Origin: Brevibacillus brevis
GTDB taxonomy: Bacteria; Bacillota; Bacilli; Brevibacillales; Brevibacillaceae
Direction of reading: 5' to 3'
Assembly: GCF_001039275.2 (NCBI RefSeq)
Contig: NZ_CP030117.1
Location: 4,372,501 to 4,436,500, forward strand
Length of the DNA stretch: 64,000 nt
The notes under the pieces are model-generated. The model saw nothing but the letters and a program-made list of their open reading frames with translations, made no database searches and was not told the DNA's origin. Shown in pieces: positions 8,175-18,025 of the stretch; position 1 is the first letter of the stretch, and the number at the start of each line of letters is the position of its first letter. The position numbers and the translations under genes are program-made.

Positions 8175-9387
8175 AATCTATCCTGACGTCTACGATCCTT
8201 TGCAACTTGCGACGGCTCCAAAGCCACAGGAGTCCTGCTGCAACCCCAAAGAAACCAAGCCACACGGAGACAGCAGCACTCCCGGCCTGCTCCGCACTGA
8301 AACCGAGAATCAAGCAGCTCGCAGAAAAGCTTCCCATGGTCGCCATTTCCCGAATGGAAAAAACGCGAGCCAAATAAGCAGGATCAGACAGTCGCTGAAG
8401 CTTTGTCACAGACAATATCGATGAGCTAAACTGAGCCGTTGATGCAAAGAGGATAGCGATTGCCAGTCCAAGTAGTGGTTTCGTATGAAACACGGCGATA
8501 ATCGAGCATCCCATCGCTACGAGTGCCCATCCTTGGACACGCCACGTTGCTTTTTCGCTCAGGTTGTCAGACAGCTTGTTCACGGCAATCCCAGCGATCA
8601 CACCTCCGAGGCCCAGCGGAATATCCAAGAGTCCAAATACATACAAGCCCTCTCCCCGTTCCGTAAGAACATAGTACATCAGCATAATGTAATAGGCGCC
8701 ACATACCCGTTCCGCCATCTGATAGCTGATCACACTGCCAATTTCGCGATGTTTGCCGATGTAACGGAAGCCCTCTTTTAGCCTTTCCATAAAAGGTACA
8801 GCCGCATTCGATGTAACAGAGTTGGCGATATGCGGGAGCGGAAGCAAGATGAATAGCGACAACAAATAACAGGCGGCATCAAGCAAAAAGTTGTAACGGT
8901 AAGAGAACAAGTAAACCAGAACTGCTGCCACACCCTGGCAAACAATAATAAGAAACGAAGTCGTCCCCTGCAAAAGGGAATTGGCAGCCAGTCTATCCTT
9001 TTCCTCCACGGATTGTACGATCGCGACTTGCATGGCTGGTTGGAAAAAAGCACTGCAAATATTGACCAGAATCAATAACAAAAAAGCCACCCATAAGTAG
9101 GTCGCAGATGTGATGAAGAAAAACAAACTGACGAGAATGCCGCGAAGCAGATTGACGACAATCATGACCCGCCGTTTATCCCAATTCTCCACAAGCGTCC
9201 CTGCAAAAAAGCTGGCAAATACATAAGGGATCATGCGAAACACAGTCCCTGCCGCAAAAGAAAGACCCGATCCACTTAAATCATGTAAAAGTCCAACGAC
9301 CGCAATAAATGTAAATTCATTTCCGATGATGTGTACAATGTGGGCCGTATACAAACGGCGAAAGACGGGATGTTGCAAGATCGCCAC
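8164..9387 (-). CDS. MFS exporter (EntS type), second of three
   Basis: 407 residues if translation starts at the GTG at 9387, which lies seven bases after AGAGGGTG; a TTG at 9414 is in frame but has no site. Signature loop reads ENWDKRRVMIVVN near residue 70. The protein is hydrophobic throughout with twelve predicted segments. It is transcribed away from the ArsR-like regulator, and the shared intergenic region holds the ACGTTCA repeats, so it may be a direct target of that regulator. The substrate is not visible from sequence. Confidence 0.88.
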   Translation of the reverse strand: MAILQHPVFRRLYTAHIVHIIGNEFTFIAVVGLLHDLSGSGLSFAAGTVFRMIPYVFASFFAGTLVENWDKRRVMIVVNLLRGILVSLFFFITSATYLWVAFLLLILVNICSAFFQPAMQVAIVQSVEEKDRLAANSLLQGTTSFLIIVCQGVAAVLVYLFSYRYNFLLDAACYLLSLFILLPLPHIANSVTSNAAVPFMERLKEGFRYIGKHREIGSVISYQMAERVCGAYYIMLMYYVLTERGEGLYVFGLLDIPLGLGGVIAGIAVNKLSDNLSEKATWRVQGWALVAMGCSIIAVFHTKPLLGLAIAILFASTAQFSSSILSVTKLQRLSDPAYLARVFSIREMATMGSFSASCLILGFSAEQAGSAAVSVWLGFFGVAAGLLWLWSRRKLQRIVDVRIDSSA

Positions 9388-9482
9388 AGGAATGCACCCT
9401 CTCACCGTTTTCAATATTGTAGCATTTGTCGAAAAATAAGCGCAAATCCATCTTGCGAAACGGATCGTTTTGTTGTTACAAT

Positions 9483-9531
9483 ACGTTCAAATAAAACTGA
9501 ACGTCTAAAAATAAGAAAACATTCACGTTCA
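9483..9531. promoter_or_regulatory. Operator cluster of ACGTTCA half-sites
   Basis: ACGTTCA (9483-9489), eight bases, TGAACGT (9498-9504) is a perfect inverted repeat; a third ACGTTCA lies at 9525-9531. The cluster sits between the divergent MFS gene and the ArsR-like regulator, immediately after TTACAAT, which looks like a -10 element (9476-9482). Autoregulation by the adjacent winged-helix protein is the obvious inference. Confidence 0.6.
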
Positions 9532-9551
9532 GCGAAACGAGGTTGATCGAC

Positions 9552-10286
9552 TTGAAACGATACGTAGTTGTGGAAACTTTGGATCAATTAAAAGCTGTCA
9601 GCGATTCCTTGCGCCTACAGATCATCACGATGCTGGTCAAGGAGGAGTACACAGGCAAGCAGCTCGCGACCCTTCTCTCCCTTTCTCCCTCTAAAGTGCA
9701 TTATCACCTGAAGGAATTGGAAAGCCACGGCTTCGTTGAGGTCGTGCGTACGGAAGAAAAGAACGGGATCGTGCAAAAGTTTTATCGGGCTGTTGCTTAC
9801 GATTTCAAGGTTAGTGAAGATTTGCTGCCCTCCCTGCGCGAAGACAGTATCCTGTTGCAGGAAACGATGCTAAATCACCTGCGCTCCAGTATGAATCGCC
9901 TCTATAACGCACCAGACGAGTCATTCATGCTCTTTTCGGATCAAGAGGATCGCCCTCCTGCCATTGCAGTTAACTCTGAAGTGAAAGCACCTCGGAAAGA
10001 AATAGTTGCTTGGCTCAATAAATATAAGGCTTTACTTGAGGAGCTGTCCGAAATGGAAGATCGCTACTTAGAGAGGATTGCTGCTGGAGAAGCGGAGGAT
10101 ACGGTTGAAAACTTTTACATGGTCACGGTCGGGTTCATGACGAATGAACGTTTCTACGTCGCAGAAGACGATTCCTTGCCAGATAACTACGAGCACCAAC
10201 AGTCTGAATTCAAGCATTTCACCGGCAAGATTGTGGTGAAGAAAAAGAAGGAGGAAAATGGAGATGAGCACGCTGGCGACAAATAA
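9552..10286 (+). CDS. ArsR/HTH_20-type winged-helix regulator of the adjacent exporter
   Basis: 244 residues. The N-terminal 90 residues are a winged helix: LKAVSDSLRLQIITMLV, then recognition helix SLSPSKVHYHLKELESHG, typical of the DNA-binding domain of ArsR-family proteins. The C-terminal 150 residues are acidic, helical and of no family I recognise. No CxxC metal site is seen, so a metal sensor is unlikely. TTG at 9552 is chosen because GAGG is nine bases upstream; the TTG at 9543 abuts the site. It overlaps the following MFS gene by 23 bp, so the two are co-translated, a regulator-exporter pair. Confidence 0.88.
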   Translation: MKRYVVVETLDQLKAVSDSLRLQIITMLVKEEYTGKQLATLLSLSPSKVHYHLKELESHGFVEVVRTEEKNGIVQKFYRAVAYDFKVSEDLLPSLREDSILLQETMLNHLRSSMNRLYNAPDESFMLFSDQEDRPPAIAVNSEVKAPRKEIVAWLNKYKALLEELSEMEDRYLERIAAGEAEDTVENFYMVTVGFMTNERFYVAEDDSLPDNYEHQQSEFKHFTGKIVVKKKKEENGDEHAGDK

Positions 10287-11577
10287 TTCCCTTTGGAAAA
10301 ACCGATCGTTTGTCCGGTTATGGTGCGGCACTTTATTTTCGGCAATGGCTGACGGAGCTTTCTTCATCCTGCTCAACTGGTATATCGTGAATGCCATGGG
10401 CTCAGGAGCAATCCTCGGCACGACTTTGATTTGTCTGTCCATCCCCCGTCTCCTCTTTATGCTGGCAGGTGGGGTGGCTGCTGATCGCTTCAATCGAAAA
10501 TGGATTATGTTTTCCTCCCTTTTGGTTAGGGGAATTATTTTAGCCTGCTTCAGTTTGCTTATGCTTCAAGGAAATGGCACCTGGTTCCCAGTGAGCCTGT
10601 ACGTCATGGCAGCTTTATTCGGAACAGTCGATGCATTTTTTTGGCCAGCACGCAGCTCGATTCTGCCCTCTCTTGTCTCTCGAGAACAACTTGCGCCAGC
10701 TAACAGCTTAATGGAACTATGCCATCAGATTAGTTTGGTTGCCGGACCGATAATTACGGCCTTATTCATTGGAACCGTTAGTTACCCGATCATGTTTATG
10801 ATCTTGGCATGCACCTTCTTCGTAGGAACACTCTTTGTACTCTCTCTCCATTCACACTCAAACAGCAAAGACACGACTTCAGAGTCTACAACAGATTCAA
10901 AGGCACGCTCATATTTCAAGGATATCGTCGGAGGAATTCGTTTTACGTATTCAATCCCGATCCTTGCGATTATTTTAACAACATCCCTATTCACCAACAT
11001 GATGTTCTCCGGCCCAGTTAACATGATCATTCCCATTCATGTAAATGACCTCGGATGGGACGGGAGTGCTTTTAGTTCACTCATTACCTCACTCGGAGTC
11101 GGCATGATTGTCGGCGGTATGTTGACTGGATTGTTTAAAGGATTCCGTGGAAAATTTATGTTACTCCCTGTCATTCTCGGATGTATGGGAGTTGGAATCA
11201 GCTCGTATTATTTCATTGAGGAGCTTTCCTTTGGACTTGTCTCTCATTTTCTCATCGGAATGGCACTCAGTATGACGAATATTCCGTTTATCACCTATAT
11301 TCAAAGTATCGTCCCTGCCAACATGCTCGGTCGTGTCATGTCATTGCTTTCCTTGATGTCCGTCGGCTTCGGGCCAGTCAGCTACGCACTGTGCTCCTTT
11401 CTTCTCGCCAAAAACATCGCAACACCGGGGCTTCTATTATTCTTTGGCGGTATCATATTTGCTACTATCAGCCTTACCCTGTTCTTTTTCCGCTCGTTCC
11501 GGCAAATGGAGCAGCATCCGAACTGGAGGAAACCCGCAATGGAAGAGGAGCGGCTTCCTGCAACCCTTTCTTCTTAG
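10264..11577 (+). CDS. MFS exporter (EntS type), third of three
   Basis: 437 residues, twelve-segment MFS with the signature DRFNRKWIMFSS near residue 75 and a charged linker (HSHSNSKDTTSESTTDSKARS) between the two halves around residue 195. The second ATG (10264) is nine bases after AAGGAGG; the first, at 10258, is too close. The gene overlaps the regulator by 23 bp. By analogy with such pairs in Gram-positives it should be induced by its own substrate, which remains unknown. Confidence 0.9.
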   Translation: MSTLATNNSLWKNRSFVRLWCGTLFSAMADGAFFILLNWYIVNAMGSGAILGTTLICLSIPRLLFMLAGGVAADRFNRKWIMFSSLLVRGIILACFSLLMLQGNGTWFPVSLYVMAALFGTVDAFFWPARSSILPSLVSREQLAPANSLMELCHQISLVAGPIITALFIGTVSYPIMFMILACTFFVGTLFVLSLHSHSNSKDTTSESTTDSKARSYFKDIVGGIRFTYSIPILAIILTTSLFTNMMFSGPVNMIIPIHVNDLGWDGSAFSSLITSLGVGMIVGGMLTGLFKGFRGKFMLLPVILGCMGVGISSYYFIEELSFGLVSHFLIGMALSMTNIPFITYIQSIVPANMLGRVMSLLSLMSVGFGPVSYALCSFLLAKNIATPGLLLFFGGIIFATISLTLFFFRSFRQMEQHPNWRKPAMEEERLPATLSS

Positions 11578-11597
11578 TTTCTCCTATAAATAGAAAG

Positions 11598-11640
11598 AAC
11601 GCGTACCACGCAAGCATGAGCTCTTGCAGGTACGCGTTTT
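11598..11640. terminator. Bidirectional terminator between exporter and peptide operon
   Basis: AACGCGTACC pairs with GGTACGCGTT and CGCAAG with CTTGCA inside it, followed by TTTT. It closes the exporter gene on the plus strand and the nine-gene operon on the minus strand. Confidence 0.85.
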
Positions 11641-11645
11641 GCTTT

Positions 11646-13082
11646 TTATACGGTTTGTTCTTTTTCGGCAAGGACCTTTATCAGCTGACGAGCCCCGAAG
11701 CCCATCCTCGTAACTACTCCTGCCTCATCGCGGACGAAGCGGATAAACATATCCGTTTCTCCCCGCTTCATGACGAAGCTGTCTTCTCCCACTGAACGAA
11801 GCGGAATATTCGTTCCATTACTCTTCGCTACCAGCTCGTTCTCTTCGATTTCTACCGATACAGTAGCCCCTTCGGACGAGCGGTACTCCCCTGTAAATGT
11901 AGCGAGTGCATCTACAGAAATTTCATAATCCGGATATTGGAACGGCACTGTATTCGGAGAGCGCCCATTGGTTGCGTTTAAAATGCCATGCATCAAATCT
12001 GCCATTGGCCCGCCATCCGTGTTCATCAGTACGGCTCCTGTCAGGCCCCGCTCCGGTAAAACAAAAATTTGTGCCGCAACTCCCTTGATCGCTCCACCGT
12101 GCTCGACGAGTGTTCCATCATGGCAATTGGCTACAAACAATCCGTAGCCGTATGCTTGAAACGGCGAAATCGAGAAATGAGGTGTCATCATGGCCTGCAC
12201 ACTCTCCGGTGAGAGCAAGCGATTCTCGCCCACCATTCCACCCGTTCTGAATATTTCCGTGTAACGCAATAGATCGTGAATCGTCGATTTCAGAAAACCA
12301 GCTGCACGCATCGATGGTGAATCCCACCATGAAGGGGAACGGTATACCTCACCGCCATCTTTTGGGCTTTTTCGGGTGAATAACGTAGCCACCTCTGCTT
12401 CCTCTGGCAAATCCTCGACGAGAAAGGCACTGTTTTTCATCCCGGCAGGCACCAAAATATGATCCTGCACAAACTGCTCGTAAGATATCCCGCTCACTCG
12501 TTCAATAATCAGACCGAGCATGGCATAACTGTCGTTGGAGTAGCTAAACTCCGTTCCAGGCGCACCTAGAAACTCATAGTTCAGCTTGCCAATGTAGGCC
12601 ATAAATTCTTCTTTTGTATTGATCTCTTCCGCTTTATCGAGATCAAACTCAAGACCGGAGCTAAAGGACTTTATGTCCTCTCCCTCCACTATACTTCTTT
12701 TCATTGCACCCACTAATGTATCCAAAGGGGGAAAGCCGGCGGTATGTGTCATCAGATGATGGATGGTCATCTCGCGAGTATAAGCTTCATTAGGTGTGCG
12801 TAGCTCTGGGAGATACTTGATGACCGGATCATGAACGGATAGCTTTCCGGCGTCCTGAAGCTGCATAATAGCCACACATGTAAAAGACTTGGTCACCGAA
12901 CCGATGCCAAACACCATATCAGGGGTTAATGCTTTTGCATCCTCTGTGTTATCAGCCAAACCGAAGCCATGGAAATACCTCAGCTCTCCTTGCTCTGCCA
13001 ATCCGACTGCTGTTCCTGTTACTTTTGCCTCTGCAAGCAGCTTTTGCGCGTATTCCTCAAACGACTGAACCCAATCCGCCAT
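11646..13082 (-). CDS. S12-family serine hydrolase (class C beta-lactamase/DD-peptidase fold) with DUF3471-like tail
   Basis: 478 residues, no signal peptide, so cytoplasmic. The active-site set is complete: S62-V-T-K65, Y181-S-N183, and an HGG motif near residue 326 in place of KTG, as in esterases and D-amino-acid peptidases of this fold. Residues 385-470 form a beta-rich tail typical of DUF3471. It is the last gene of the peptide operon, 26 bp after the epimerase gene. In that context a peptidase acting on peptides with unusual residues is more likely than a beta-lactamase. MlrB of microcystin degraders belongs to the same fold. Confidence 0.85.
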   Translation of the reverse strand: MADWVQSFEEYAQKLLAEAKVTGTAVGLAEQGELRYFHGFGLADNTEDAKALTPDMVFGIGSVTKSFTCVAIMQLQDAGKLSVHDPVIKYLPELRTPNEAYTREMTIHHLMTHTAGFPPLDTLVGAMKRSIVEGEDIKSFSSGLEFDLDKAEEINTKEEFMAYIGKLNYEFLGAPGTEFSYSNDSYAMLGLIIERVSGISYEQFVQDHILVPAGMKNSAFLVEDLPEEAEVATLFTRKSPKDGGEVYRSPSWWDSPSMRAAGFLKSTIHDLLRYTEIFRTGGMVGENRLLSPESVQAMMTPHFSISPFQAYGYGLFVANCHDGTLVEHGGAIKGVAAQIFVLPERGLTGAVLMNTDGGPMADLMHGILNATNGRSPNTVPFQYPDYEISVDALATFTGEYRSSEGATVSVEIEENELVAKSNGTNIPLRSVGEDSFVMKRGETDMFIRFVRDEAGVVTRMGFGARQLIKVLAEKEQTV

Positions 13083-13108
13083 GCTCCTTCTCCCCTTTGC
13101 ATTTTTTG

Positions 13109-14221
13109 TTAAGGCCGGAAGTTTGCCGTACGAATCACATAATTGCCGATCGCCTTTTGGTTCAGGGTATAACCGATGCCCGGGGTATCTGGAACTGCCA
13201 ATTGGCCGGGAGCCATCAGCTCTACACCATTCTCCACGATGTCTTCCTCCCAGTAACGGCTGGAGGCGGCAGTATCACCTGGGATCGTAAAATTCGGCAA
13301 AGACGTAATCGCAATGTTGTGTGCGCGGCCAACACCTGACTCAATCATGCCTCCGCACCAAACCGGAATGTCGTGTGCCTGACACAAGTCGTGAATGCGT
13401 TTGGACTCTGTTAATCCACCGACCCTCCCCACCTTGATATTAATAATGCCGCAACTGCCTAACTCTATCGCTTTTCTGGCATCATCCACATTGTGAATAC
13501 TTTCATCGAGGCAGATAGGAGTGGACAACTCCCTTTGCAGCTTGGCATGATCAATAATGTCGTCATGGGCGAGTGGTTGTTCGATCATCATCAGCCCATA
13601 TTGATCCAGCTCCTTCATTACATCCAAATGCTCCATCGTGTAAGCGGAGTTTGCATCCGCCATCAGCGGGACACCCTCGCCAAAGCGTTCGCGGATTGCT
13701 CGAATCACCTCTACGTCAAAGCCCGGCTTGATCTTTACCTTGATCTTCTTGTAGCCCTCACCAAGATGGCGCTCTACTTTTGCCAAAACCTGATCGACAG
13801 TCGGTTCAATACCGATGCTAATCCCTACATCGATGACAGATTTCTCTCCTCCTAATGCTTTGGCGAGAGAGATTCCTTTTTGCTTGCTGTAGAGATCCCA
13901 GATTGCGCCTTCTAAAGCCGCCTTCGCCATGTTATTGCGGCGAATGGGGGCAAACAGCCGATCCACATCCTCCGGGGTCTCGATCACACTCGTGAACAGC
14001 TTCGGAATCATAAACTTTTCCATCATGTGCCATGCTGTTTCTGTCGTTTCTTCACTATAATAAGGGGCGGACATTGCCACACTTTCCGCGTGCCCGACCT
14101 CTCCCTCTCCATACACACTGACCAGAATGAGCTCCTTGATGGTCGTATGTCCAAAACTCGTTTCGAAACGGAAACGAAGTGGCATGTGTAGTTGCTGCAA
14201 TTCAATTCGTTCGATTTTCAA
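13109..14221 (-). CDS. Enolase-superfamily racemase/epimerase (NAAAR/OSBS or dipeptide epimerase type)
   Basis: 370 residues of the muconate-lactonizing subgroup. The catalytic pieces are visible: K-x-K in KIKVKIK near residue 163, metal ligands in MADANS (Asp), EQP (Glu) and DES (Asp), and the second lysine in IKVGRVGG near 266. Homologues are o-succinylbenzoate synthases, N-succinyl-amino-acid racemases and L-Ala-D/L-Glu epimerases. No menaquinone gene is near, while an oligopeptide importer and two peptidases are, so epimerisation of an amino-acid derivative or dipeptide is favoured. The TTG start follows AAGGGATG; it overlaps the upstream ATPase gene by 20 bp. Confidence 0.88.
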   Translation of the reverse strand: MKIERIELQQLHMPLRFRFETSFGHTTIKELILVSVYGEGEVGHAESVAMSAPYYSEETTETAWHMMEKFMIPKLFTSVIETPEDVDRLFAPIRRNNMAKAALEGAIWDLYSKQKGISLAKALGGEKSVIDVGISIGIEPTVDQVLAKVERHLGEGYKKIKVKIKPGFDVEVIRAIRERFGEGVPLMADANSAYTMEHLDVMKELDQYGLMMIEQPLAHDDIIDHAKLQRELSTPICLDESIHNVDDARKAIELGSCGIINIKVGRVGGLTESKRIHDLCQAHDIPVWCGGMIESGVGRAHNIAITSLPNFTIPGDTAASSRYWEEDIVENGVELMAPGQLAVPDTPGIGYTLNQKAIGNYVIRTANFRP

Positions 14222-15209
14222 TGTACTTCATCCCTTCTGTTCCATATAAATGACAAGCAACATAATGTTGTGGCGAAGCAAGTGTAGCGACAGGACGCAC
14301 TGTGCGGCAAACATCCGTAGCATATGAGCACCTGGTATGAAACGCACATCCAACTGGAACATTTGCTGGCGAGGGAACATCCCCTGAAAGAACGATTCGC
14401 TCCTTCTTCCGAAACGGATTGGCTTTGGGAACTGCTGACATCAGCGCTTCCGTGTACGGATGCAACGGTCGCGTAAACAAATCCTTTTTGCTGGCGATTT
14501 CGACGATTCGTCCGAGATACATGACCGCAATTCGGTCGCTGATGTGGCGAACGACACCGAGATCGTGTGAAATAAACAGATAGCTTAAGCCTAGACGTTG
14601 CTGCAAATCCTGCAAAAGATTCACAATCTGCGCCTGAATGGAAACGTCAAGTGCTGAAACCGGCTCATCTGCTACGATCAATGAAGGTTCTACCGCCAGT
14701 GCGCGAGCGATCCCGATCCGCTGCCGCTGCCCTCCGCTAAACTCATGAGGAAAACGAGTAGCGTATTGAGTATTCAGTCCGACCATCTGAAGCAGTTCTT
14801 TTACTTGATCGCGCCTTTCTTTCACAGACATCTGCGGATCTTTGACGCCTAACGCTTCCTCCAATGCCCCTTGCACAGTCATCCGTGGATTTAACGAAGC
14901 ATACGGGTCCTGAAACACGATTTGCATTCGTTTGCGGAGTGGACGAAAACGTGCAGCCGACATATCCAAAATGTTTTGCCCCTCAAATTCAATCGTTCCA
15001 CCCGTCGGCTCAATGAGTCGCATGATGCTGCGACCAGTCGTTGACTTGCCACAACCGCTCTCTCCTACCAACCCAAGCGTTTCGCCTTTTCGCAACTGGA
15101 AAGAGACTCCATCGACTGCCTTGATCATTTCGTCACTATTGCGAAACAGTCCTTTACTAATAGGAAAATACGTCTTTAAATCGTTTACCGATAACAAGAT
15201 ATCCTTCAT
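14202..15209 (-). CDS. Oligopeptide/dipeptide ABC importer, ATPase subunit F
   Basis: 335 residues starting [17 protein letters not shown]. Walker A is [11 protein letters not shown] near residue 52, the signature is [14 protein letters not shown], Walker B is [12 protein letters not shown], and the C-terminal oligopeptide-transporter extension carries the cysteines [14 protein letters not shown] that bind an iron-sulfur cluster in this family. The start overlaps the stop of the D subunit as ATGA, with AAGGAG upstream. The long N-terminal helix-insertion and the order B-C-D-F are those of Dpp/Opp systems. Confidence 0.93.
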   Translation of the reverse strand: MKDILLSVNDLKTYFPISKGLFRNSDEMIKAVDGVSFQLRKGETLGLVGESGCGKSTTGRSIMRLIEPTGGTIEFEGQNILDMSAARFRPLRKRMQIVFQDPYASLNPRMTVQGALEEALGVKDPQMSVKERRDQVKELLQMVGLNTQYATRFPHEFSGGQRQRIGIARALAVEPSLIVADEPVSALDVSIQAQIVNLLQDLQQRLGLSYLFISHDLGVVRHISDRIAVMYLGRIVEIASKKDLFTRPLHPYTEALMSAVPKANPFRKKERIVLSGDVPSPANVPVGCAFHTRCSYATDVCRTVRPVATLASPQHYVACHLYGTEGMKYIENRTN

Positions 15210-16195
15210 ACCGCCATCTCCTTGTTCTCGTACAGCCAGCATCGAACGGCCTGTGTGCCTGTGCCCGTTGCCTTAAGCGGCGGTTTTTCTTGGTAACATC
15301 GCTCCTCGGCCTGCGAGCAGCGGAAGCGGAATGCACACCCTTGTGTCACTTCACCCAGGAGCGGGACACTGCCTTCGATCGGATCGAGGCGAACCTTCTC
15401 TTCCTCATCCAGATCGGGGATACAGCGCAAAAGCCCAATCGTATACGGATGCTTCGGATGCGAAAACAGACTGGCGACATCAGCTTCCTCTACGATCTCC
15501 CCGTAGTACATCACAAGAACACGATCTGCCATTTCAGCGACGACTCCCAAGTCATGCGTAATGAGTAGCAAGGAGGTATGATCGTTCTCCTTCAGATCGT
15601 TCATCAGTTCCAAAATTTGCGCTTGAATGGTCACATCCAGTGCAGTCGTCGGCTCGTCCGCGATCAGTAAATCCGGGTTGCAAGCCATCGCCATCGCAAT
15701 CATGACACGCTGCTTCATCCCACCTGATAGCTGATGGGGATATTCCCGCATGATGTCTTCTGCCCGCGGCACGCCCACTTTTTTGAGCATCTCAATTGCT
15801 TTTGCTTGGCGTTCCTTTTTCGATAAATCCGTATGAAGCTGATACACTTCCTCCAGCTGTCGTCCGATCGTATGGACCGGATTGAGTGACGTCATCGGTT
15901 CCTGAAAAATCATCGCGATATCTTTTCCACGAATGTTGCGAAGTTCACTGGCACTCAACTGGTTCAATAAGGTATCACGAAACCGAATGCTTCCCTCCAT
16001 CTGCGCATTCGCCCGGGACAAGAGCCCCATGATTGCCAAGGACGTCACGCTTTTTCCGCAGCCAGACTCGCCTACCAGCGCGACCGTCTCACCTTTTTTC
16101 AGTTGAAAAGAAATGCCTTGCAGCGCTGGCAGCTCGCCCTTATCCGTCTTAAACTGCAAGCGTAAATCAACTACTTCCAAGAGTACCTCTTTCAT
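15206..16195 (-). CDS. Oligopeptide/dipeptide ABC importer, ATPase subunit D
   Basis: 329 residues with Walker [12 protein letters not shown], signature [14 protein letters not shown], Walker [13 protein letters not shown] and the C-terminal cysteine segment [15 protein letters not shown]-type subunits heterodimerise with the F subunit at the cytoplasmic face of the permeases. It lies 22 bp after the DppC-like permease gene and overlaps the F gene by four bases. Confidence 0.93.
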   Translation of the reverse strand: MKEVLLEVVDLRLQFKTDKGELPALQGISFQLKKGETVALVGESGCGKSVTSLAIMGLLSRANAQMEGSIRFRDTLLNQLSASELRNIRGKDIAMIFQEPMTSLNPVHTIGRQLEEVYQLHTDLSKKERQAKAIEMLKKVGVPRAEDIMREYPHQLSGGMKQRVMIAMAMACNPDLLIADEPTTALDVTIQAQILELMNDLKENDHTSLLLITHDLGVVAEMADRVLVMYYGEIVEEADVASLFSHPKHPYTIGLLRCIPDLDEEEKVRLDPIEGSVPLLGEVTQGCAFRFRCSQAEERCYQEKPPLKATGTGTQAVRCWLYENKEMAV

Positions 16196-16217
16196 CAGCT
16201 CGTGCCCCCTTCATCCA

Positions 16218-17072
16218 TTACCTCGTTTTCGGGTCGAATGCATCCCGTAATCCGTCACCTAACAGATTGAAGTCAAGGACAACCAGCATAATGGCCAATC
16301 CAGGAAAAATAGACATCCACCAGGCCTGACTCAAGAATGCCTTGCCGACAAACACCATGGCTCCCCACTCTGGCATCGGCGGTTGCGCACCCAGTCCGAG
16401 AAAGCTCAAGGCCGCTGCCGCCAAAATACTCACACCGAATTGAATGGTGGAAAGCACGATGATTGGGGAGAGAATATTGGGTAAAACATGTTTCAGCATA
16501 ATCTGCCAATCCCTGATCCCCAGAGCGCGAACAGCCTCAATGTACTCTTTTTCCCGTATGGATAAGACCGCAGAGCGAACGACCCGCACATAAGACGGAA
16601 TAACGGCAATGACTACCGCGATCATGGCATTCGTTAAACCGGGACCCAAGACCGCAATGACAGCGATCGCCAGAAGCAGTGCGGGAAGTGACATGAGAAT
16701 ATCCATGCCCTGCATGATAAACAGATCCACGCGACGATAATAGCCAGCGATAATACCGAGCGTTACACCTATCAGGGTAGAAAGCACAACCGTTATCAAG
16801 CCCATCAGCAAGGAGATTCGCCCCCCGTGCAACAAACGGGAAAAAATATCTCTGCCAAAATCATCCGTTCCGAGAAGATGAGTCAGACTCGGAGCGCTTA
16901 ATCGGCTGTTAAAGTTCATTTGTTCGACAGGATGAGGGGCAATGACTGGAGCAAGAAGCGAACCCAGTGTAAAGACGATCAGGATGACCACACCCGCCAT
17001 TGCTGTCTTATTGCGTCTCAGCCGTTTGCCCATCCCTCCCCAATACGACTCCGGACGATTACTGTTCACCAT
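16218..17072 (-). CDS. Oligopeptide/dipeptide ABC importer, permease C
   Basis: 284 residues. One N-terminal membrane helix (residues 24-45), a conserved extracytoplasmic HLLGTDDFGRDIFSRLLHGG segment typical of DppC/OppC, then five helices with the EAA loop EYIEAVRALGIRDWQIMLKHVLPN that contacts the ATPases. Forms the channel with the B permease, 15 bp upstream. Confidence 0.94.
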   Translation of the reverse strand: MVNSNRPESYWGGMGKRLRRNKTAMAGVVILIVFTLGSLLAPVIAPHPVEQMNFNSRLSAPSLTHLLGTDDFGRDIFSRLLHGGRISLLMGLITVVLSTLIGVTLGIIAGYYRRVDLFIMQGMDILMSLPALLLAIAVIAVLGPGLTNAMIAVVIAVIPSYVRVVRSAVLSIREKEYIEAVRALGIRDWQIMLKHVLPNILSPIIVLSTIQFGVSILAAAALSFLGLGAQPPMPEWGAMVFVGKAFLSQAWWMSIFPGLAIMLVVLDFNLLGDGLRDAFDPKTR

Positions 17073-17087
17073 CCATCTGCTCCTTCC

Positions 17088-18008
17088 TTAGTCGAAATGG
17101 ATACGCGGATCAATCCGGCTGTAAATGAGATCCACGATCAAATTGGTTAAGGCAAAAATCAACGCCATGAAAAACACCATGCCCTGTATGGTCGGCATAT
17201 CCCGTTTACTGATCGCCTCAATCGCCATGCTGCCGATCCCTTGCAGAGAAAATACGGTTTCCACCACCACAGCGCCAGCCATGAGCGAACCGAACTGCAA
17301 GCCTAACATCGTGACAACAGGAATTATGGCGTTCGGCAGACCGTGGCTCACTATGATTCGGAAAAGCGCCGCCCCCTTGGCCTCGGCTGTCCGCATGTAA
17401 TCCTGCTTGATGACTTCCAGCATGCTGGATCGGGTCATACGGGCGATCATCCCCGCTTCCGCCATACCCAAGGTGATCGCTGGCAGTAGCAGGGAGTGAA
17501 CCCCCTCATAGCCGGAAATCGGAAACAAGGCCAGCTTGTAAGCAAAAATCCAGATGAGAAACAAGGCAATCCAGAAGCCGGGTGCTGAAATACCGAGTAA
17601 CGAGGTAAGCACCACAAGTCGATCGACGAAGGTGTTTTGCTTAACGGCAGCAATCGTGCCCAACAAGATGCCGAATATTGCGGCAATAATGACACTAAGG
17701 ATGGCAAGCTGCATGGTAATTGGGAAACGGTTCATAATCTGATCCCATACCTTTTCGCCAGTGAATAACGATGTTCCCAAATCGCCAGCGAACAGATTTC
17801 CGACAAACCGCATGTATTGCTGCCACAGTGGTTGATCAAGACCTAGCTTCGCTCTCATTTGACTGATGGCCTCTGGTGTTGCAAACTGTCCGAGTATTTG
17901 TGTTGCGGGATCGCCCGGAATGAGGTGCACCATCAAGAAGATCAGGACGGATACGCCAAGCAGTGTCCCCACCAGGGAAAGTAATCTTTTTATTACATAT
18001 CGGCGCAT
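17088..18008 (-). CDS. Oligopeptide/dipeptide ABC importer, permease B
   Basis: 306 residues starting MRRYVIKRLLSLVGTLLGVS, the standard DppB/OppB N-terminus, with the large periplasm-side domain and an EAA loop DYMRTAEAKGAALFRIIVSHGLPN near residue 200. Gene spacing of 15-17 bp on both sides supports a single transcript. Confidence 0.94.
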   Translation of the reverse strand: MRRYVIKRLLSLVGTLLGVSVLIFLMVHLIPGDPATQILGQFATPEAISQMRAKLGLDQPLWQQYMRFVGNLFAGDLGTSLFTGEKVWDQIMNRFPITMQLAILSVIIAAIFGILLGTIAAVKQNTFVDRLVVLTSLLGISAPGFWIALFLIWIFAYKLALFPISGYEGVHSLLLPAITLGMAEAGMIARMTRSSMLEVIKQDYMRTAEAKGAALFRIIVSHGLPNAIIPVVTMLGLQFGSLMAGAVVVETVFSLQGIGSMAIEAISKRDMPTIQGMVFFMALIFALTNLIVDLIYSRIDPRIHFD

Positions 18009-18025
18009 GCCTTCACCTCCGTTGT

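Noticed and set aside
11646..13082. Beta-lactamase resistance gene
   Set aside because: No signal peptide, HGG in place of KTG, DUF3471-like tail, and operon context of peptide catabolism.
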